Shown: positions 40,501 through 47,601 of the stretch, one piece after another | Layout of the letters: each line of letters starts with the position of its first letter | Position numbering within the stretch: position 1 is the stretch's first letter | Assembly (NCBI RefSeq): GCF_039543385.1 | Contig: NZ_BAABJQ010000038.1 | Location: 1-64,000 of the forward strand | From: Rugosimonospora acidiphila | GTDB taxonomy: Bacteria; Actinomycetota; Actinomycetes; Mycobacteriales; Micromonosporaceae | Direction: 5' to 3' | Length of the DNA: 64,000 nt | Program-made: the position numbers and the translations under genes | Notes under the pieces: model-generated | Database searches by the model: none | What the model was told of the DNA's origin: nothing | What the model saw: the letters and a program-made list of their open reading frames with translations, nothing else

Positions 40501-40648
40501 CCTCGCTGCGAGGACGATCTCGGCTGACGATGGCAGTCAGTAGCGGTCGCAGCGACTCGGGAAAGCCGTCCAGCGGACGTGCCCGCGCTGTAGGGGAACC
40601 ACGCCGGTGTCGAGCACCTTCGGCGTCGCCGCCATCGATGCCTCTCAT
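37544..40648 (-). CDS. type IIG restriction-modification enzyme (fused nuclease-N6-methyltransferase)
   Basis: 1034 residues from ATG 40648. Residues from about 45 to 110 form a PD-(D/E)xK nuclease (HRIDIELGRTVVEVKKNL gives the Asp and E-x-K). A helical connector spans about 110-340. The methyltransferase has motif I TLDPACGSGTFLFHA (about 370-384) and motif IV VLIGNPPWLSYR (about 576-587). The C-terminal 350 residues contain the target-recognition region and an Eco57I-like tail (YGKDERHIDKHLWKLPIPLY). One chain would cut and methylate. It is transcribed from its own promoter, and a 21-bp dyad lies 31 bp upstream of its start. It is unrelated in sequence to the adjacent Hsd system, so the island stacks restriction layers. 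Confidence 0.88.
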   Translation of the reverse strand: MRGIDGGDAEGARHRRGSPTARARPLDGFPESLRPLLTAIVSRDRPRSEATLQSDIRQLLLAGDFGLLEHDLDVHLEAPAGGGHRIDIELGRTVVEVKKNLGTPRAVSDAVRQLAGYVRSRNQQTGQRYVGILTDGAHWHAYHLRGATLNLVTSHTLATRDPDGLGLFYWLEGVLATRQHIPPTPTEIGQLLGASSTSYALDRATLADLYHENADTATVQLKRKLWADLLKSALGTQFVDDDNLFIEHTLLMNSADIIAHLVVGLDVMDMEPATLLTGQRFEQAGILGVVEQDFFDWTIEVSGGAQFVQSLARRVARFDWSHVDHDILKVLYESIIGADTRKRMGEYYTPDWLAEHIVETAVTRPLQQRTLDPACGSGTFLFHAVRRYLNAAEQAGETLDIALSQLPRQVIGVDLHPVAVALARVTYLLAIGRHRLTDPRRGPITIPVYLGDSIQWREQLDLFTEDHLKINAGHGASYLDDLLRFPQHLLDDPDHFDRLVANLANLAAKPRDKNTVPSLTALFRRMAIPSDDQPMIRETFAAMCRLHDESRNHIWSYYIRNLARPIWLAMPENRVDVLIGNPPWLSYRHMPIDMQTIFKKLSRDRGLWHGGQVATHQDLSALFVARTIQLYLNAGGSFAFVLPNAVLDRDYFAGFRSGWYDDAAEPTAVTFTETWDLRKLRPHLFLRGSCVVMGNRIPLTRHRKTAPAAEVWSGHLPQPARSWRSVAQHISRHRGDHHGKASTTTGSPYGPRFTQGATIVPRALFFVETESSGPLGLGGGRRAVRSARSSYEKFPWKDLPRLEGVVETEFIRPVLLGESVLPYRVLGARDAVVPLVGSQLFSAESPELDYYPGLADWWHRAESVWNEHRSTTRLTLIEQLDFRGKLTAQLPTPPLRLAYGKSGMHVTAAIITDPYAVIDHTLYWATITSTHEGHYLSAILNSPVITDLVRPLMSYGKDERHIDKHLWKLPIPLYDSTNPDHRLLANLGQQQHALVAKMTLDQQNFITLRRHVRTELGKHPTTADVARLVEGLVR

Positions 40649-40678
40649 GTGACGATCTCATCGCTGTAGGTAACTCGA

Positions 40679-40699
40679 CGATAGTTCTGACTACTATCG
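40679..40699. promoter_or_regulatory. 7-bp dyad upstream of the type IIG gene
   Basis: CGATAGT (40679-40685) and ACTATCG (40693-40699) form a perfect inverted repeat with a 7-nt spacer. It lies 31 bp before the restriction gene and about 165 bp before the divergent adapter gene. Solitary restriction genes are often controlled from such operators, but no controller (C) protein gene is recognisable nearby. Confidence 0.45.
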
Positions 40700-40863
40700 G
40701 AAGTTAGACAGACGCGAAGGGTAGTCACGTTGGGTGGGATCGTCGACAATGAAACGTCGCGGCCTTACGAGACGTGGCGTCGCCTAGCGCTGCCGTCAAA
40801 AAATTAGTTTTGGCCCATGTGTACGGCGTTGTGTTCCAGCGACACGAACGGCGGGGAGTCGTC

Positions 40864-41292
40864 GTGATCGATGAGCAGGTGTTGAGCGCGATCGCGGTTG
40901 CGGTGTCGACCAAGGCTGTCGAGGGACTGGCCGAGGGCGGCAAGGCGACGTTCGCGACGTTGGTGCGGCTGATTCGCCGACGGTTCCAGTCCAAGGCATC
41001 GGCACGGGAAGCGCTGGGCACGGCTGAGGTCAGCCCTGGCGATGCGGCACGGGTCGCCACTCTGCGTGCGGAGTTGGCCCGGGTGATCGCTGAGGACCCC
41101 GACTTCGAGGCTGAGTTGCGCGAGATCTGGCGCGGGCTGGGGCCCTATCTGAACGGTGCCCGGGCCGAGGTGACCAATCGCGTGGTCGGCGACGTCAGTG
41201 GGAGTGTGGTGCAGGCCCGCGACGTTCACGGAGGGATCGCGATAGGTGCCCCTGGCCGCCAAGCGCCCGGGGGGCGATCGCTGAGCGGCTGA
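40864..41292 (+). CDS. small adapter-like protein with GDVSG-VVQA-DVHGG tail
   Basis: 142 residues from GTG 40864, with GGGGAG 5 nt upstream. The N-terminal 100 residues are helical (LSAIAVAVSTKAVEGLAEGG, LRAELARVIAEDPDFEAEL), a type frequently found beside actinobacterial STAND ATPases and probably a death-effector-like or self-associating domain. The C-terminal 40 residues contain NRVVGDVSGSVVQARDVHGG, a short beta motif that recurs at the N-terminus of the STAND protein three genes downstream (SSGDANAIVQAGTIHGGITV). A shared homotypic-interaction tag is the simplest reading, making this the adapter or effector-loader of the STAND module. Confidence 0.6.
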   Translation: MIDEQVLSAIAVAVSTKAVEGLAEGGKATFATLVRLIRRRFQSKASAREALGTAEVSPGDAARVATLRAELARVIAEDPDFEAELREIWRGLGPYLNGARAEVTNRVVGDVSGSVVQARDVHGGIAIGAPGRQAPGGRSLSG

Positions 41293-41417
41293 TGCCGCCC
41301 CGCGAATCGCTCCTGCTGTCCCAGGACACCGCTACAACTCGATTGTCCAGCTTATACGCTGCGTAGTAGCCTGTTCACCGCAGGCAGTCGGATATGTCGA
41401 TGAAAGCGAGGGCCGTC

Positions 41418-41639
41418 GTGAAGCTGACCAGGCTCTACAAGGATCAGAGTTCGGGCGGGAACGGGTGCCCGACGGTTTACCTCGGGGACAACGGCGAGTT
41501 GGTTGTGCAGGGGCAGTTGGTGGACGGCGACACTTTCGCCGAGCTGGAGAACGTGCTGCCGGGTGAGGGTGCCGTGCGGATCGACCCGGTCGTGGTCCTC
41601 GGCGCGATCGAGCAGTACCGCGCGGCGGGGCAGCGGTGA
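41418..41639 (+). CDS. small conserved hypothetical protein paired with DUF6879
   Basis: 73 residues from GTG 41418 (GAGGG 5 nt upstream), or 81 from ATG 41394. The sequence begins VKLTRLYKDQSSGGNGCPTV, continues YLGDNGELVVQGQLVD and ends in a helix, VVLGAIEQYRAA. It is compact, mixed beta/alpha and has no membrane segment. It lies 7 nt before the DUF6879 gene, a pairing that I recognise from other actinobacterial loci, often next to HTH regulators. The biochemical role is unknown. Confidence 0.6.
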   Translation: MKLTRLYKDQSSGGNGCPTVYLGDNGELVVQGQLVDGDTFAELENVLPGEGAVRIDPVVVLGAIEQYRAAGQR

Positions 41640-41646
41640 TCGACGG

Positions 41647-42207
41647 TTGACCCGCTCCTTCACCTCCCTCGACGACGAAGAGTTCAATCGGCTGTTCCGG
41701 GATTTCCGGTACACGGCATACCGGTTGGAGACCCTGCAGCGCTACGACGTGTCCTACGAGCAGGCTGAGTTCTCTCGCTTCCTGGCCGGCGAGCCCCGAG
41801 GGGAGTTCCCGGGTATCGGGGCGTGGTGCGAGACCGTCCGGGAAGCGGTAGCGGCCGGTAAGCGCATGCACCGGGTTCACGTCGTGGTGGATCCGCTGTC
41901 GGACTACGTGAGGTTCGAGTGCGGCTGGGCGTACGAGCACACAGTCGAGGCGGGCGAGGATGTCCGACTGGTACCCGTGGCCGGCAGGGACTGGCCGGAG
42001 GGGTTGCCGCACTACGACTACTGGTTGTTCGACTCCTGCGACCTGGTGGCGATGTACTACGACGAGGCTGGCGCGTTCGTGTCCGGAAAGCTGATCACCG
42101 AGCCGGCCAAGGTGGTGGAGGCGAATCGGTGGCGGGACATGGCCGTGCACCTCTCCGTCCCTTATCGGCAGTACGCCACCGGACCTCAGCTCGCCGCTAA
42201 TCCATAG
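41647..42207 (+). CDS. DUF6879-family protein
   Basis: 186 residues from TTG 41647, the only reasonable start after the upstream stop. The family pattern is clear: FRDFRYTAYRLETLQRYDVSYE near the start (split here as FRDFRYTAYRLE and LQRYDVSYE), EFSRFLAGEP, RVHVVVDPLSDYVRFE and DYWLFDSCDLVAMYY near the end. DUF6879 proteins are abundant in Streptomyces and relatives, where they usually follow a small protein or an XRE regulator; no activity is known to me. Here it sits between the adapter-like gene and the STAND ATPase and is probably part of that module. Confidence 0.7.
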   Translation: MTRSFTSLDDEEFNRLFRDFRYTAYRLETLQRYDVSYEQAEFSRFLAGEPRGEFPGIGAWCETVREAVAAGKRMHRVHVVVDPLSDYVRFECGWAYEHTVEAGEDVRLVPVAGRDWPEGLPHYDYWLFDSCDLVAMYYDEAGAFVSGKLITEPAKVVEANRWRDMAVHLSVPYRQYATGPQLAANP

Positions 42208-42241
42208 GCCTGATGCGACCTGGAGGGCAAGCATCGAACCC

Positions 42242-44371
42242 TTGGCACGCAACGAGTCATCCGGGGACGCGAACGCGATCGTGCAGGCGGGGACGATCCA
42301 CGGCGGGATCACCGTGCAGGGCCGTTCCGAGCCGCCGCTGCCACCGCCCCGGCAATTGCCCCGCGACGCGGCAGGGTTCGTCAACAGGGAACGCACCCTG
42401 GCTGACCTCGATGCTTCTCTACCGCTGCCCGACGAGGTGCCGTCGGCGGGTCACGCGGTGGTCACCACGATCGCGGGCGCCCCAGGGGTGGGCAAGACCG
42501 CACTCGCTGTGCACTGGGCTCACCGCGTCCGCCGTTGGTTTACCGATGGCGACCTGTATGTCGACATGCGCGGCTACGGTCCGGGTACGCCACTGGGTGT
42601 CGAGCAGGTGCTCGACGCGTTTCTGCGCGCCTTGCACGTTCCCGCGCAGCGGATCCCGGCCGAGGCCGACGCGCGGGCGGCGCTGTACCGCTCGATGCTG
42701 GAGGGTAAGCGAATCCTCGTTGTGGTCGACAACGCCGCCTCGGAAGGTCAGGTCCGGCCGCTGCTGCCGGCGGCGTCGACCTGCATGGCGATCGTCACCA
42801 GCCGCAGTAGGCTGTCCGGACTCGTCGCCCGCGAGGGAGCATCCCGCATGACCCTGGACGTCCTGTCAGCCGAGGAATCCCTCGGCCTGCTCCGCGACAC
42901 CATCGGCCCCGGCCGAGTCGACGCCGAACCGCAGGCCGCGGCGGAACTCGCCCGACGCTGCTCGTACCTTCCGCTCGCCCTGCGTATTATCGCCGAACGG
43001 ATCGCCAACTCGCCCCACACGTCGCTGGCAGACTTCGTCGACGATCTGGCCCGCGCCGACAGCCAGCTCGACGCGCTCCGAATCGACGAGGACGAACTGT
43101 CCGACGTACGGGCGGTGTTCTCCTGGTCCTATCGCGCCCTTGCGCACGACACCGCGAGGTTCTTTCGCCTCCTCGGCGCACATGCTGGCGCGGACATCAG
43201 CACCGCCGCGGCCGCCTCCCTGGCCGGAATGACCATCGCGCGGACCCGGGGTCTGCTCGACGTGTTGACCGCCGCGCACCTGCTCCAGAACCCGGCACGT
43301 GACCGATACGTCCTGCACGATCTGCTGCGCGTCTACGCGGCCGAGCGTGCCAACGCCGACGAGACACCGGAACAGCTGAGCCTCGTCCGCCGCCGGTTGC
43401 ACTCCTGGTACCTGAACATGGCGGAGGAGGGGCGCAAGGTCATCCTGCCCTACTCTCAGGCCGTTCCTCTGGCGCAGGTCAAGGCCGGGGTGCAGCTTGT
43501 GCCGCCAACGACGGTTGACGAGGCAATGCGCTGGTTCGAGCAGGAGCGACTCAACCTGCTCGACACGATTCGCCAAGCCGAACAACTTGGCGAGTATGAC
43601 GTGGCCTGGCAGCTTCCGGTGGTCAGCGACGGCTTCTGGGAACTGAAGTCGTACTGGTCGGATTGGCGCGACATCCACGTCATCGGCCTGCGGGCCGCTC
43701 GGGCCATCGGCGACCGGTACGGCGAAGCGTCCAACCTCCGCTGCCTCGGCGACGCCTACTGGCGGACGGATCAGCGCGAACAGGCTCTCGACTGCTATCG
43801 GCGTGGCGTCGAGGCAAGCCGCGCTGCCGACGCTCCCTGGGTGGAAGGCTTCTGTCTGCGTGGCTGCGGCCTGATCCACGAAGAACTCGGCCAGATCGAC
43901 GACGCACTGGAGCACTACACGCAGGCACTCAACGTCTTCCGCGTCCACCGCATCACCCGCGGAGAGGGAATGTCCCTACTCAGCCTCGGCAACTGCTACC
44001 GAGCTCTCAGCCGCACCACCGACGCCATCGCCCACCACCAGCAGGCAGTGGCAATATTGGAGCAACTCGATGACCAGTGGAGCATCGCCTGGGCGTGTCA
44101 TCCGCTGGGGCTGGCCTACCAGCAAGCCGGACAGTTCACCGAGGCCCGCGACCAGCATGAACGGGCGCTGCGCTTGTTCCGTGCCTTCGGAGACCGCCGC
44201 TGCGAAGGGACAACCCTCGCCGCGCTCGGCGACAGCCTGCATGCTCTCGGCGACACCGTCCGCGCTCAACGCTGCTGGCAGGACGCGCTGCTCATCCTCG
44301 ACGAACTCGCTGATCCCCACGCCGACATGGTCAGAGCGCGCCTCGATCCTCTGGACGAGTCCCATGGATGA
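42242..44371 (+). CDS. STAND NTPase with NB-ARC and TPR domains
   Basis: 709 residues from TTG 42242; the GGAGG 14 nt upstream is too far away to be ideal, but later starts would remove the conserved N-terminal motif SSGDANAIVQAGTIHGGITV. NB-ARC core: Walker A IAGAPGVGKTALAVHWA (about 77-93), Walker B RILVVVDNA (about 156-164), sensor CMAIVTSRSRLSGL and the winged-helix region (FRLLGAHAGADIS). TPRs fill about 450-700 (AIGDRYGEASNLRCLGDAYW, LSLGNCYRALSRTTDA). The protein has no effector domain of its own. STAND ATPases oligomerise after sensing a trigger, and the adapter with the matching motif or the overlapping GNAT could supply output. Confidence 0.9.
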   Translation: MARNESSGDANAIVQAGTIHGGITVQGRSEPPLPPPRQLPRDAAGFVNRERTLADLDASLPLPDEVPSAGHAVVTTIAGAPGVGKTALAVHWAHRVRRWFTDGDLYVDMRGYGPGTPLGVEQVLDAFLRALHVPAQRIPAEADARAALYRSMLEGKRILVVVDNAASEGQVRPLLPAASTCMAIVTSRSRLSGLVAREGASRMTLDVLSAEESLGLLRDTIGPGRVDAEPQAAAELARRCSYLPLALRIIAERIANSPHTSLADFVDDLARADSQLDALRIDEDELSDVRAVFSWSYRALAHDTARFFRLLGAHAGADISTAAAASLAGMTIARTRGLLDVLTAAHLLQNPARDRYVLHDLLRVYAAERANADETPEQLSLVRRRLHSWYLNMAEEGRKVILPYSQAVPLAQVKAGVQLVPPTTVDEAMRWFEQERLNLLDTIRQAEQLGEYDVAWQLPVVSDGFWELKSYWSDWRDIHVIGLRAARAIGDRYGEASNLRCLGDAYWRTDQREQALDCYRRGVEASRAADAPWVEGFCLRGCGLIHEELGQIDDALEHYTQALNVFRVHRITRGEGMSLLSLGNCYRALSRTTDAIAHHQQAVAILEQLDDQWSIAWACHPLGLAYQQAGQFTEARDQHERALRLFRAFGDRRCEGTTLAALGDSLHALGDTVRAQRCWQDALLILDELADPHADMVRARLDPLDESHG

Positions 44372-44975
44372 GTGCGGCGCTTCGACTTTTGATCCAGACG
44401 AGTCGGTGGCGAGTGGGTACGACGTCCGGCTCGGCGGGCGAGGACTCGCGGACGCTCTGCATGGCCAGATCTGCGAGCTGTACGACGCTGTCTTTTCGCA
44501 ACCACCGTTCATCTGGACCGCGAACGACTCGCAGGAGCACGGGCAGGAACTCGCCGCGCTGCGTACCGATCCGACCTTCGGGCTGGCCGTCGCCATGCGC
44601 GGCGACGAACTGGTCGGGTTCGCCTACGGCGTGCGCCTGCCCGTAGACCACGGATGGTGGACGGGTTTTCCCGAACCGCTGCCGGACGACTTGACTCGGG
44701 AATGGGAAGCGCGGACCTTCGCGCTGATTGACTTCGCCGTTCACAGCGGTCACCGCGGGAAAGGGTTTGGACGCCGTCTCCTTGAGGTGCTGCTCCGGAG
44801 CCGGAGCGAGCAGCGGACGATCCTGTCTGTGCAACCCACCGCGACGGACACTCAAGCCGTCTATCAGCATCTTGGCTGGCGGTCCCTGGGGCGGAAGGGG
44901 CCGCTTGAGGGCATGAGACCCGCGTACTGGGATATCTACCTGCTGAGCCACGAGGATCGTCGGGTCGGTCCTTGA
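44364..44975 (+). CDS. GNAT-family N-acetyltransferase
   Basis: 203 residues from ATG 44364, overlapping the STAND gene by 8 nt, so it is translationally coupled. The acetyl-CoA pyrophosphate loop is visible in HSGHRGKGFGRRLLEVLL (about 127-144), preceded by FALIDFAVH and followed by the motif B region VYQHLGWRSLG. The N-terminal half contains FGLAVAMRGDELVGFAYG. GNATs acetylate drugs, proteins, or aminoacyl-tRNAs in toxin form; no antitoxin partner is evident. The tight coupling to a STAND sensor suggests a regulated effector rather than a housekeeping enzyme, but this is inference. It is the last recognisable gene of the island. Confidence 0.85.
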   Translation: MDECGASTFDPDESVASGYDVRLGGRGLADALHGQICELYDAVFSQPPFIWTANDSQEHGQELAALRTDPTFGLAVAMRGDELVGFAYGVRLPVDHGWWTGFPEPLPDDLTREWEARTFALIDFAVHSGHRGKGFGRRLLEVLLRSRSEQRTILSVQPTATDTQAVYQHLGWRSLGRKGPLEGMRPAYWDIYLLSHEDRRVGP

Positions 44976-45396
44976 GCCGCGAGACACGGTTCCCGTCGAC
45001 ATGTTGCTTCGCCAGATTCCCTCTGGAGCAGGGGATTCGGGTACTTGCCCTTGATGCGAGCAGCCAGCGTGAGTTCCGGCGTTCGCCCCCATTGCCGTGT
45101 GCATACCAGGGTTCCTCCGGAGACAATGCTGGCAGGGTGGGCTGAACCGCAGTCCGACCCGACGCTCAGCTGCGTTGGCCATCCTCGCGCAGGCCAGTTC
45201 CCGGCTGTTGTCGCTGTGTAGTACCCGCGGGTGACCGCGATGCGTCCGCGCGTTTTAGTTCGGCAATGACGGTGGCAGCGGTAAGGGAGCGTCACGAGTC
45301 CACATAGGACATCTGCCAGCGTCCCGGGAGGCTGTGCACGAGCACGGGTTCCAGCTATAGTCGGGGTATGACCCCCGAAACCGGGGGAATTCCCGA
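44976..45396. other. 421-bp non-coding end of the island
   Basis: No gene is recognisable on either strand. Open frames here lack ribosome sites and familiar sequence. A compact hairpin CCCCCG-AAAC-CGGGGG lies at about 45372-45387, ten bases before attR, and could be a transcription stop or a recombinase arm site; it has no T-run. Confidence 0.5.
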
Positions 45397-45426
45397 GCGT
45401 GGGGGTTCAGCTCCCCCCTCGGACAC
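45397..45426 (+). repeat. attR, right direct repeat of the island
   Basis: It repeats the tRNA-Leu 3' end (17236-17265) with 28 of 30 bases identical. The only differences are two adjacent T-loop positions, one of which replaces the invariant A58, so this copy could not serve in a tRNA. It is not preceded by the rest of a tRNA, as expected for the distal site of a tRNA-integrated element. Confidence 0.8.
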
Positions 45427-45624
45427 CACACGTGGGTTTCTATGCGCAGTTTCCCGTGTCCGTGTTCAAACACCTTTGAACACTCTTCTCACTCTCTGTC
45501 AGTGCCGTCGGCGACCGCCGGCTGGGCTAGGGGGTGGTCGTGGTGAGCACCTCGCTCGTCCCCCCGATCATTCCCAGGGTCGTCGCCGGCCGTCATGGCG
45601 AGTCCGGCCCGGCCGGGCGGGCGC

Positions 45625-45647
45625 GGCACCCTGTGCCTGCCGAAAAT
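45625..45647 (+). repeat. left inverted repeat of the insertion sequence
   Basis: 23 bp; the inner 19 (CCCTGTGCCTGCCGAAAAT) match the right end perfectly in inverted orientation, and the outer four differ at one position. Confidence 0.85.
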
Positions 45648-45661
45648 TACGTCCAGGCAGT

Positions 45662-46759
45662 TCAGGCAGCATGTTGGTATTCGTGGATGATGCCGCCGAG
45701 CCGGTCGTTGCGGCGGACCTCCAGGCGGGCGAGAAGGTCCGGATCGGTTATGGGTGTGGGGAGAGTGCGGAGCGGAGCGGCCTGACGCATCGCCTGGTGG
45801 GGACGGTGCTCGTTGTAATGGATCTCGAACTCATGCAGGCACCGGCGCAGATGGGTTTCGTTCCAGATCAGTGTGCGGTCGAGGAGTTCGCGGCGACACG
45901 TGCGTACCCACCGCTCCATGATCGAGTTCATCCGTGGCATACGGACGCCGGTGAGGACGATGTCGATCCCGGAGTCGGTGAGAATCCGGTCGAACAAGGC
46001 GGGGAACTTCGCATCCCGATCACGGATCAGATACCTGACCTTGACGGCAGCCTCGTCCAGGTCCATCACCAGGTTCCTCGCCGCCTGGGTGACCCACGCC
46101 GCGGTCGGGTGCGCGGTTGTTCCGAGGACACGCACGCGTCGGGTGGCGTGTTCGATGGCGGCGAGGATGTACTGGCGTTGTCCGGTCAGGGTGATCGTCT
46201 CGATGAAGTCGACGGCCAGCAGTGCGTGGGCCTGGCCGCGGAGGAAGTCGGCCCAGGTGCTGGTGGGTCGGTGTGGTGCGGGATCGATGCCTTCGGTTTT
46301 CAGGATTTCCCAGACGGTGGAGGCGGCGACTGTGATGGCGAGGGTGGCGAGTTCGCCGTGGATGCGCCGGTATCCCCAGGACGGGTTCTCGCGGACCAGG
46401 CGCAGGACCAGGACACGGATGGAGCGCACCGTCGGTGGCCGTCCGGGCCGTTTCGGTTTCGACATGTTCGCGTGCCGTTGTTTCATGAGGTTGCGGTGCC
46501 AGCGTAGGACCGTGTCCGGCCGGACGATCAGGCGCAGCCGGCGCAACATCCCGCGGGGCAGGGGATGCAGCAGCGCGGCGAGGAACGCCCGGTCCGCGGG
46601 CGTGAAGGTCACTATCTGTGGGCCGAGGTGGCGCTGTAGCACGGCCAACTGATGGCGGAGGGTGAGGATCTCGACGTCCTTGTCACGATCGCTCATCGGC
46701 AGCATCCGCATCACGGCGAAGGTGTTGGTGACGGTGAGATAGGCCAGAGGAAGCAGCAC
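45662..46759 (-). CDS. DDE (rve) integrase-core transposase
   Basis: About 365 residues from GTG 46759; the frame runs beyond the IS end, so longer starts are excluded, and ATG 46711 or 46696 are alternatives. The N-terminal segment (PMSDRDKDVEILTLRHQLAV) is the conserved leader of this transposase group. The catalytic triad is visible: Asp in LLAVDFIETITL, Asp in RYLIRDRDAKFP and Glu in MNSIMERWVRTCRREL. The C-terminus (YNEHRPHQAMRQAAPLR) is the typical rve tail. It is intact and presumably active. Family assignment between IS3- and IS481-like groups is not certain. Confidence 0.88.
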   Translation of the reverse strand: MLLPLAYLTVTNTFAVMRMLPMSDRDKDVEILTLRHQLAVLQRHLGPQIVTFTPADRAFLAALLHPLPRGMLRRLRLIVRPDTVLRWHRNLMKQRHANMSKPKRPGRPPTVRSIRVLVLRLVRENPSWGYRRIHGELATLAITVAASTVWEILKTEGIDPAPHRPTSTWADFLRGQAHALLAVDFIETITLTGQRQYILAAIEHATRRVRVLGTTAHPTAAWVTQAARNLVMDLDEAAVKVRYLIRDRDAKFPALFDRILTDSGIDIVLTGVRMPRMNSIMERWVRTCRRELLDRTLIWNETHLRRCLHEFEIHYNEHRPHQAMRQAAPLRTLPTPITDPDLLARLEVRRNDRLGGIIHEYQHAA

Positions 46760-46869
46760 CTCCCCATCGTGCCCGGTAACGCCCGCCCGCCCGCCGGCTG
46801 GCGCGGCCACCTGCGAACGCGCTCGTCCCACGCCAGAACCGTGTACACCGTCTGACCAGCACGGATGGG

Positions 46870-46892
46870 ATTTTCGGCAGGCACAGGGCGCC
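46870..46892 (-). repeat. right inverted repeat of the insertion sequence
   Basis: Reverse complement of the left end over 19 perfect bases plus 3 of 4 outer bases. It lies about 110 bp upstream of the transposase start, leaving room for its promoter. Confidence 0.85.
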
Positions 46893-46926
46893 GGCGGCTG
46901 CGCGTCCGGTGGGAGATCGATCGGGA

Positions 46927-47601
46927 TCAAGTCGGGTCGTCGGCGCGCCTCAGGTAGGTGAGCACGGCCAGCACGCGCCGGTTGTCGGCATCGGCGGGCG
47001 GCAGATCCAGCTTGGTGAAGATGTTGGTGATGTGCTTGCCTACGGCAGCTTCGGTGACGTTCAACGCCGACGCGATGGCCTGGTTCGATCGCCCCTCGGC
47101 CATGAATGCCAGGACCTCACGTTCGCGTTCGGTGAGGCGGTCCAGGGGATGGCGACGGCGACGCAGCATCTGCCGGATCACCCGCGGGTCGATGATGGTG
47201 TCGCCCGCAGCCACCCGCGCCGCCGCCTCGATGAATTCGGTGACATCGGTGATGCGGTCCTTGAGCAGGTATCCGATACCGGTGTCACCGGGCGAGTCGA
47301 GCAGCTCGCCGGCGTACGTCAACTCGATGTACTGGCTCAGCACCAGCAAGGGCAGCTTCGGGCGGTCGGCACGCAGCGCCAGCGCCGCGCGCAGCCCCTC
47401 GTCGCTGAAGCCGGGTGGCATACGTACGTCGGTCACGACCAGATCCGGCTCGTACGCGGAGACCGCGGACATCAGGCCGGGCGCGTCGCCGACCGCCGCG
47501 ACGACGTCATGGCCGAACCTGGTGAGCAGGCCGGCAATGCCTTCGCGGATGAGCACGCCGTCCTCGGCGAGCACCACGCGCAGGCCTAGATCGTTTCGCA
47601 C
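46927..47601 (-). CDS. LuxR/NarL-family response regulator
   Basis: 224 residues from GTG 47601, overlapping the kinase gene by 16 nt. Receiver domain: acidic pair E13/D14, phospho-acceptor D58 in LVVTDVRMPP, Lys in YLLKDRI. Helix-turn-helix: LTEREREVLAFMAEG and VTEAAVGKHITNIFTKLDL near the C-terminus. Its partner is the kinase upstream. The divergent ABC exporter is the probable target, with an 18-bp palindrome in the shared upstream region. The IS end lies 35 bp beyond its stop and did not disrupt it. Confidence 0.93.
   Translation of the reverse strand: MRNDLGLRVVLAEDGVLIREGIAGLLTRFGHDVVAAVGDAPGLMSAVSAYEPDLVVTDVRMPPGFSDEGLRAALALRADRPKLPLLVLSQYIELTYAGELLDSPGDTGIGYLLKDRITDVTEFIEAAARVAAGDTIIDPRVIRQMLRRRRHPLDRLTEREREVLAFMAEGRSNQAIASALNVTEAAVGKHITNIFTKLDLPPADADNRRVLAVLTYLRRADDPT

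Larger units (their letters stand above)
17236..45426. mobile_element. ~28-kb integrative genomic island (defence island) at tRNA-Leu
   Basis: A 30-bp segment of the tRNA 3' end (17236-17265) recurs in direct orientation at 45397-45426 with 28/30 identity. Immediately inside the left copy lie a small regulator-like gene and a tyrosine recombinase, the standard layout for tRNA-integrating elements. Between the repeats are type I, type IIG and type IV-like restriction genes, HEPN-like and SMC-like proteins, a kinase, a STAND ATPase and a GNAT. No conjugation, replication or phage structural genes are visible, so it is either a mobilisable/satellite element or a decayed one. The hsdS gene has clearly lower GC than its surroundings. 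Confidence 0.85.
45625..46892 (-). mobile_element. insertion sequence with integrase-core transposase
   Basis: About 1.27 kb, bounded by inverted repeats: CCCTGTGCCTGCCGAAAAT at 45629-45647 is exactly complementary to 46870-46888, and the match extends four bases outward on each side with one mismatch. One transposase gene fills it on the minus strand. A target-site duplication is not obvious. It sits 200 bp outside attR and a few tens of bp downstream of the two-component regulator stop. Confidence 0.85.

Noticed and set aside
25740..40648. Possible BREX, DISARM or Pgl system
   Set aside because: No PglZ/BrxZ phosphatase, BrxC ATPase, DrmA/B helicase or PglX-size methylase is present; the methylases are HsdM, a pseudo-MTase and a type IIG enzyme.
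45255..45473. Minus-strand open frame with CPRGELNPHARE
   Set aside because: Same artefact, arising from the attR copy of the tRNA 3' end. Useful only as a hint that a tRNA fragment is there.
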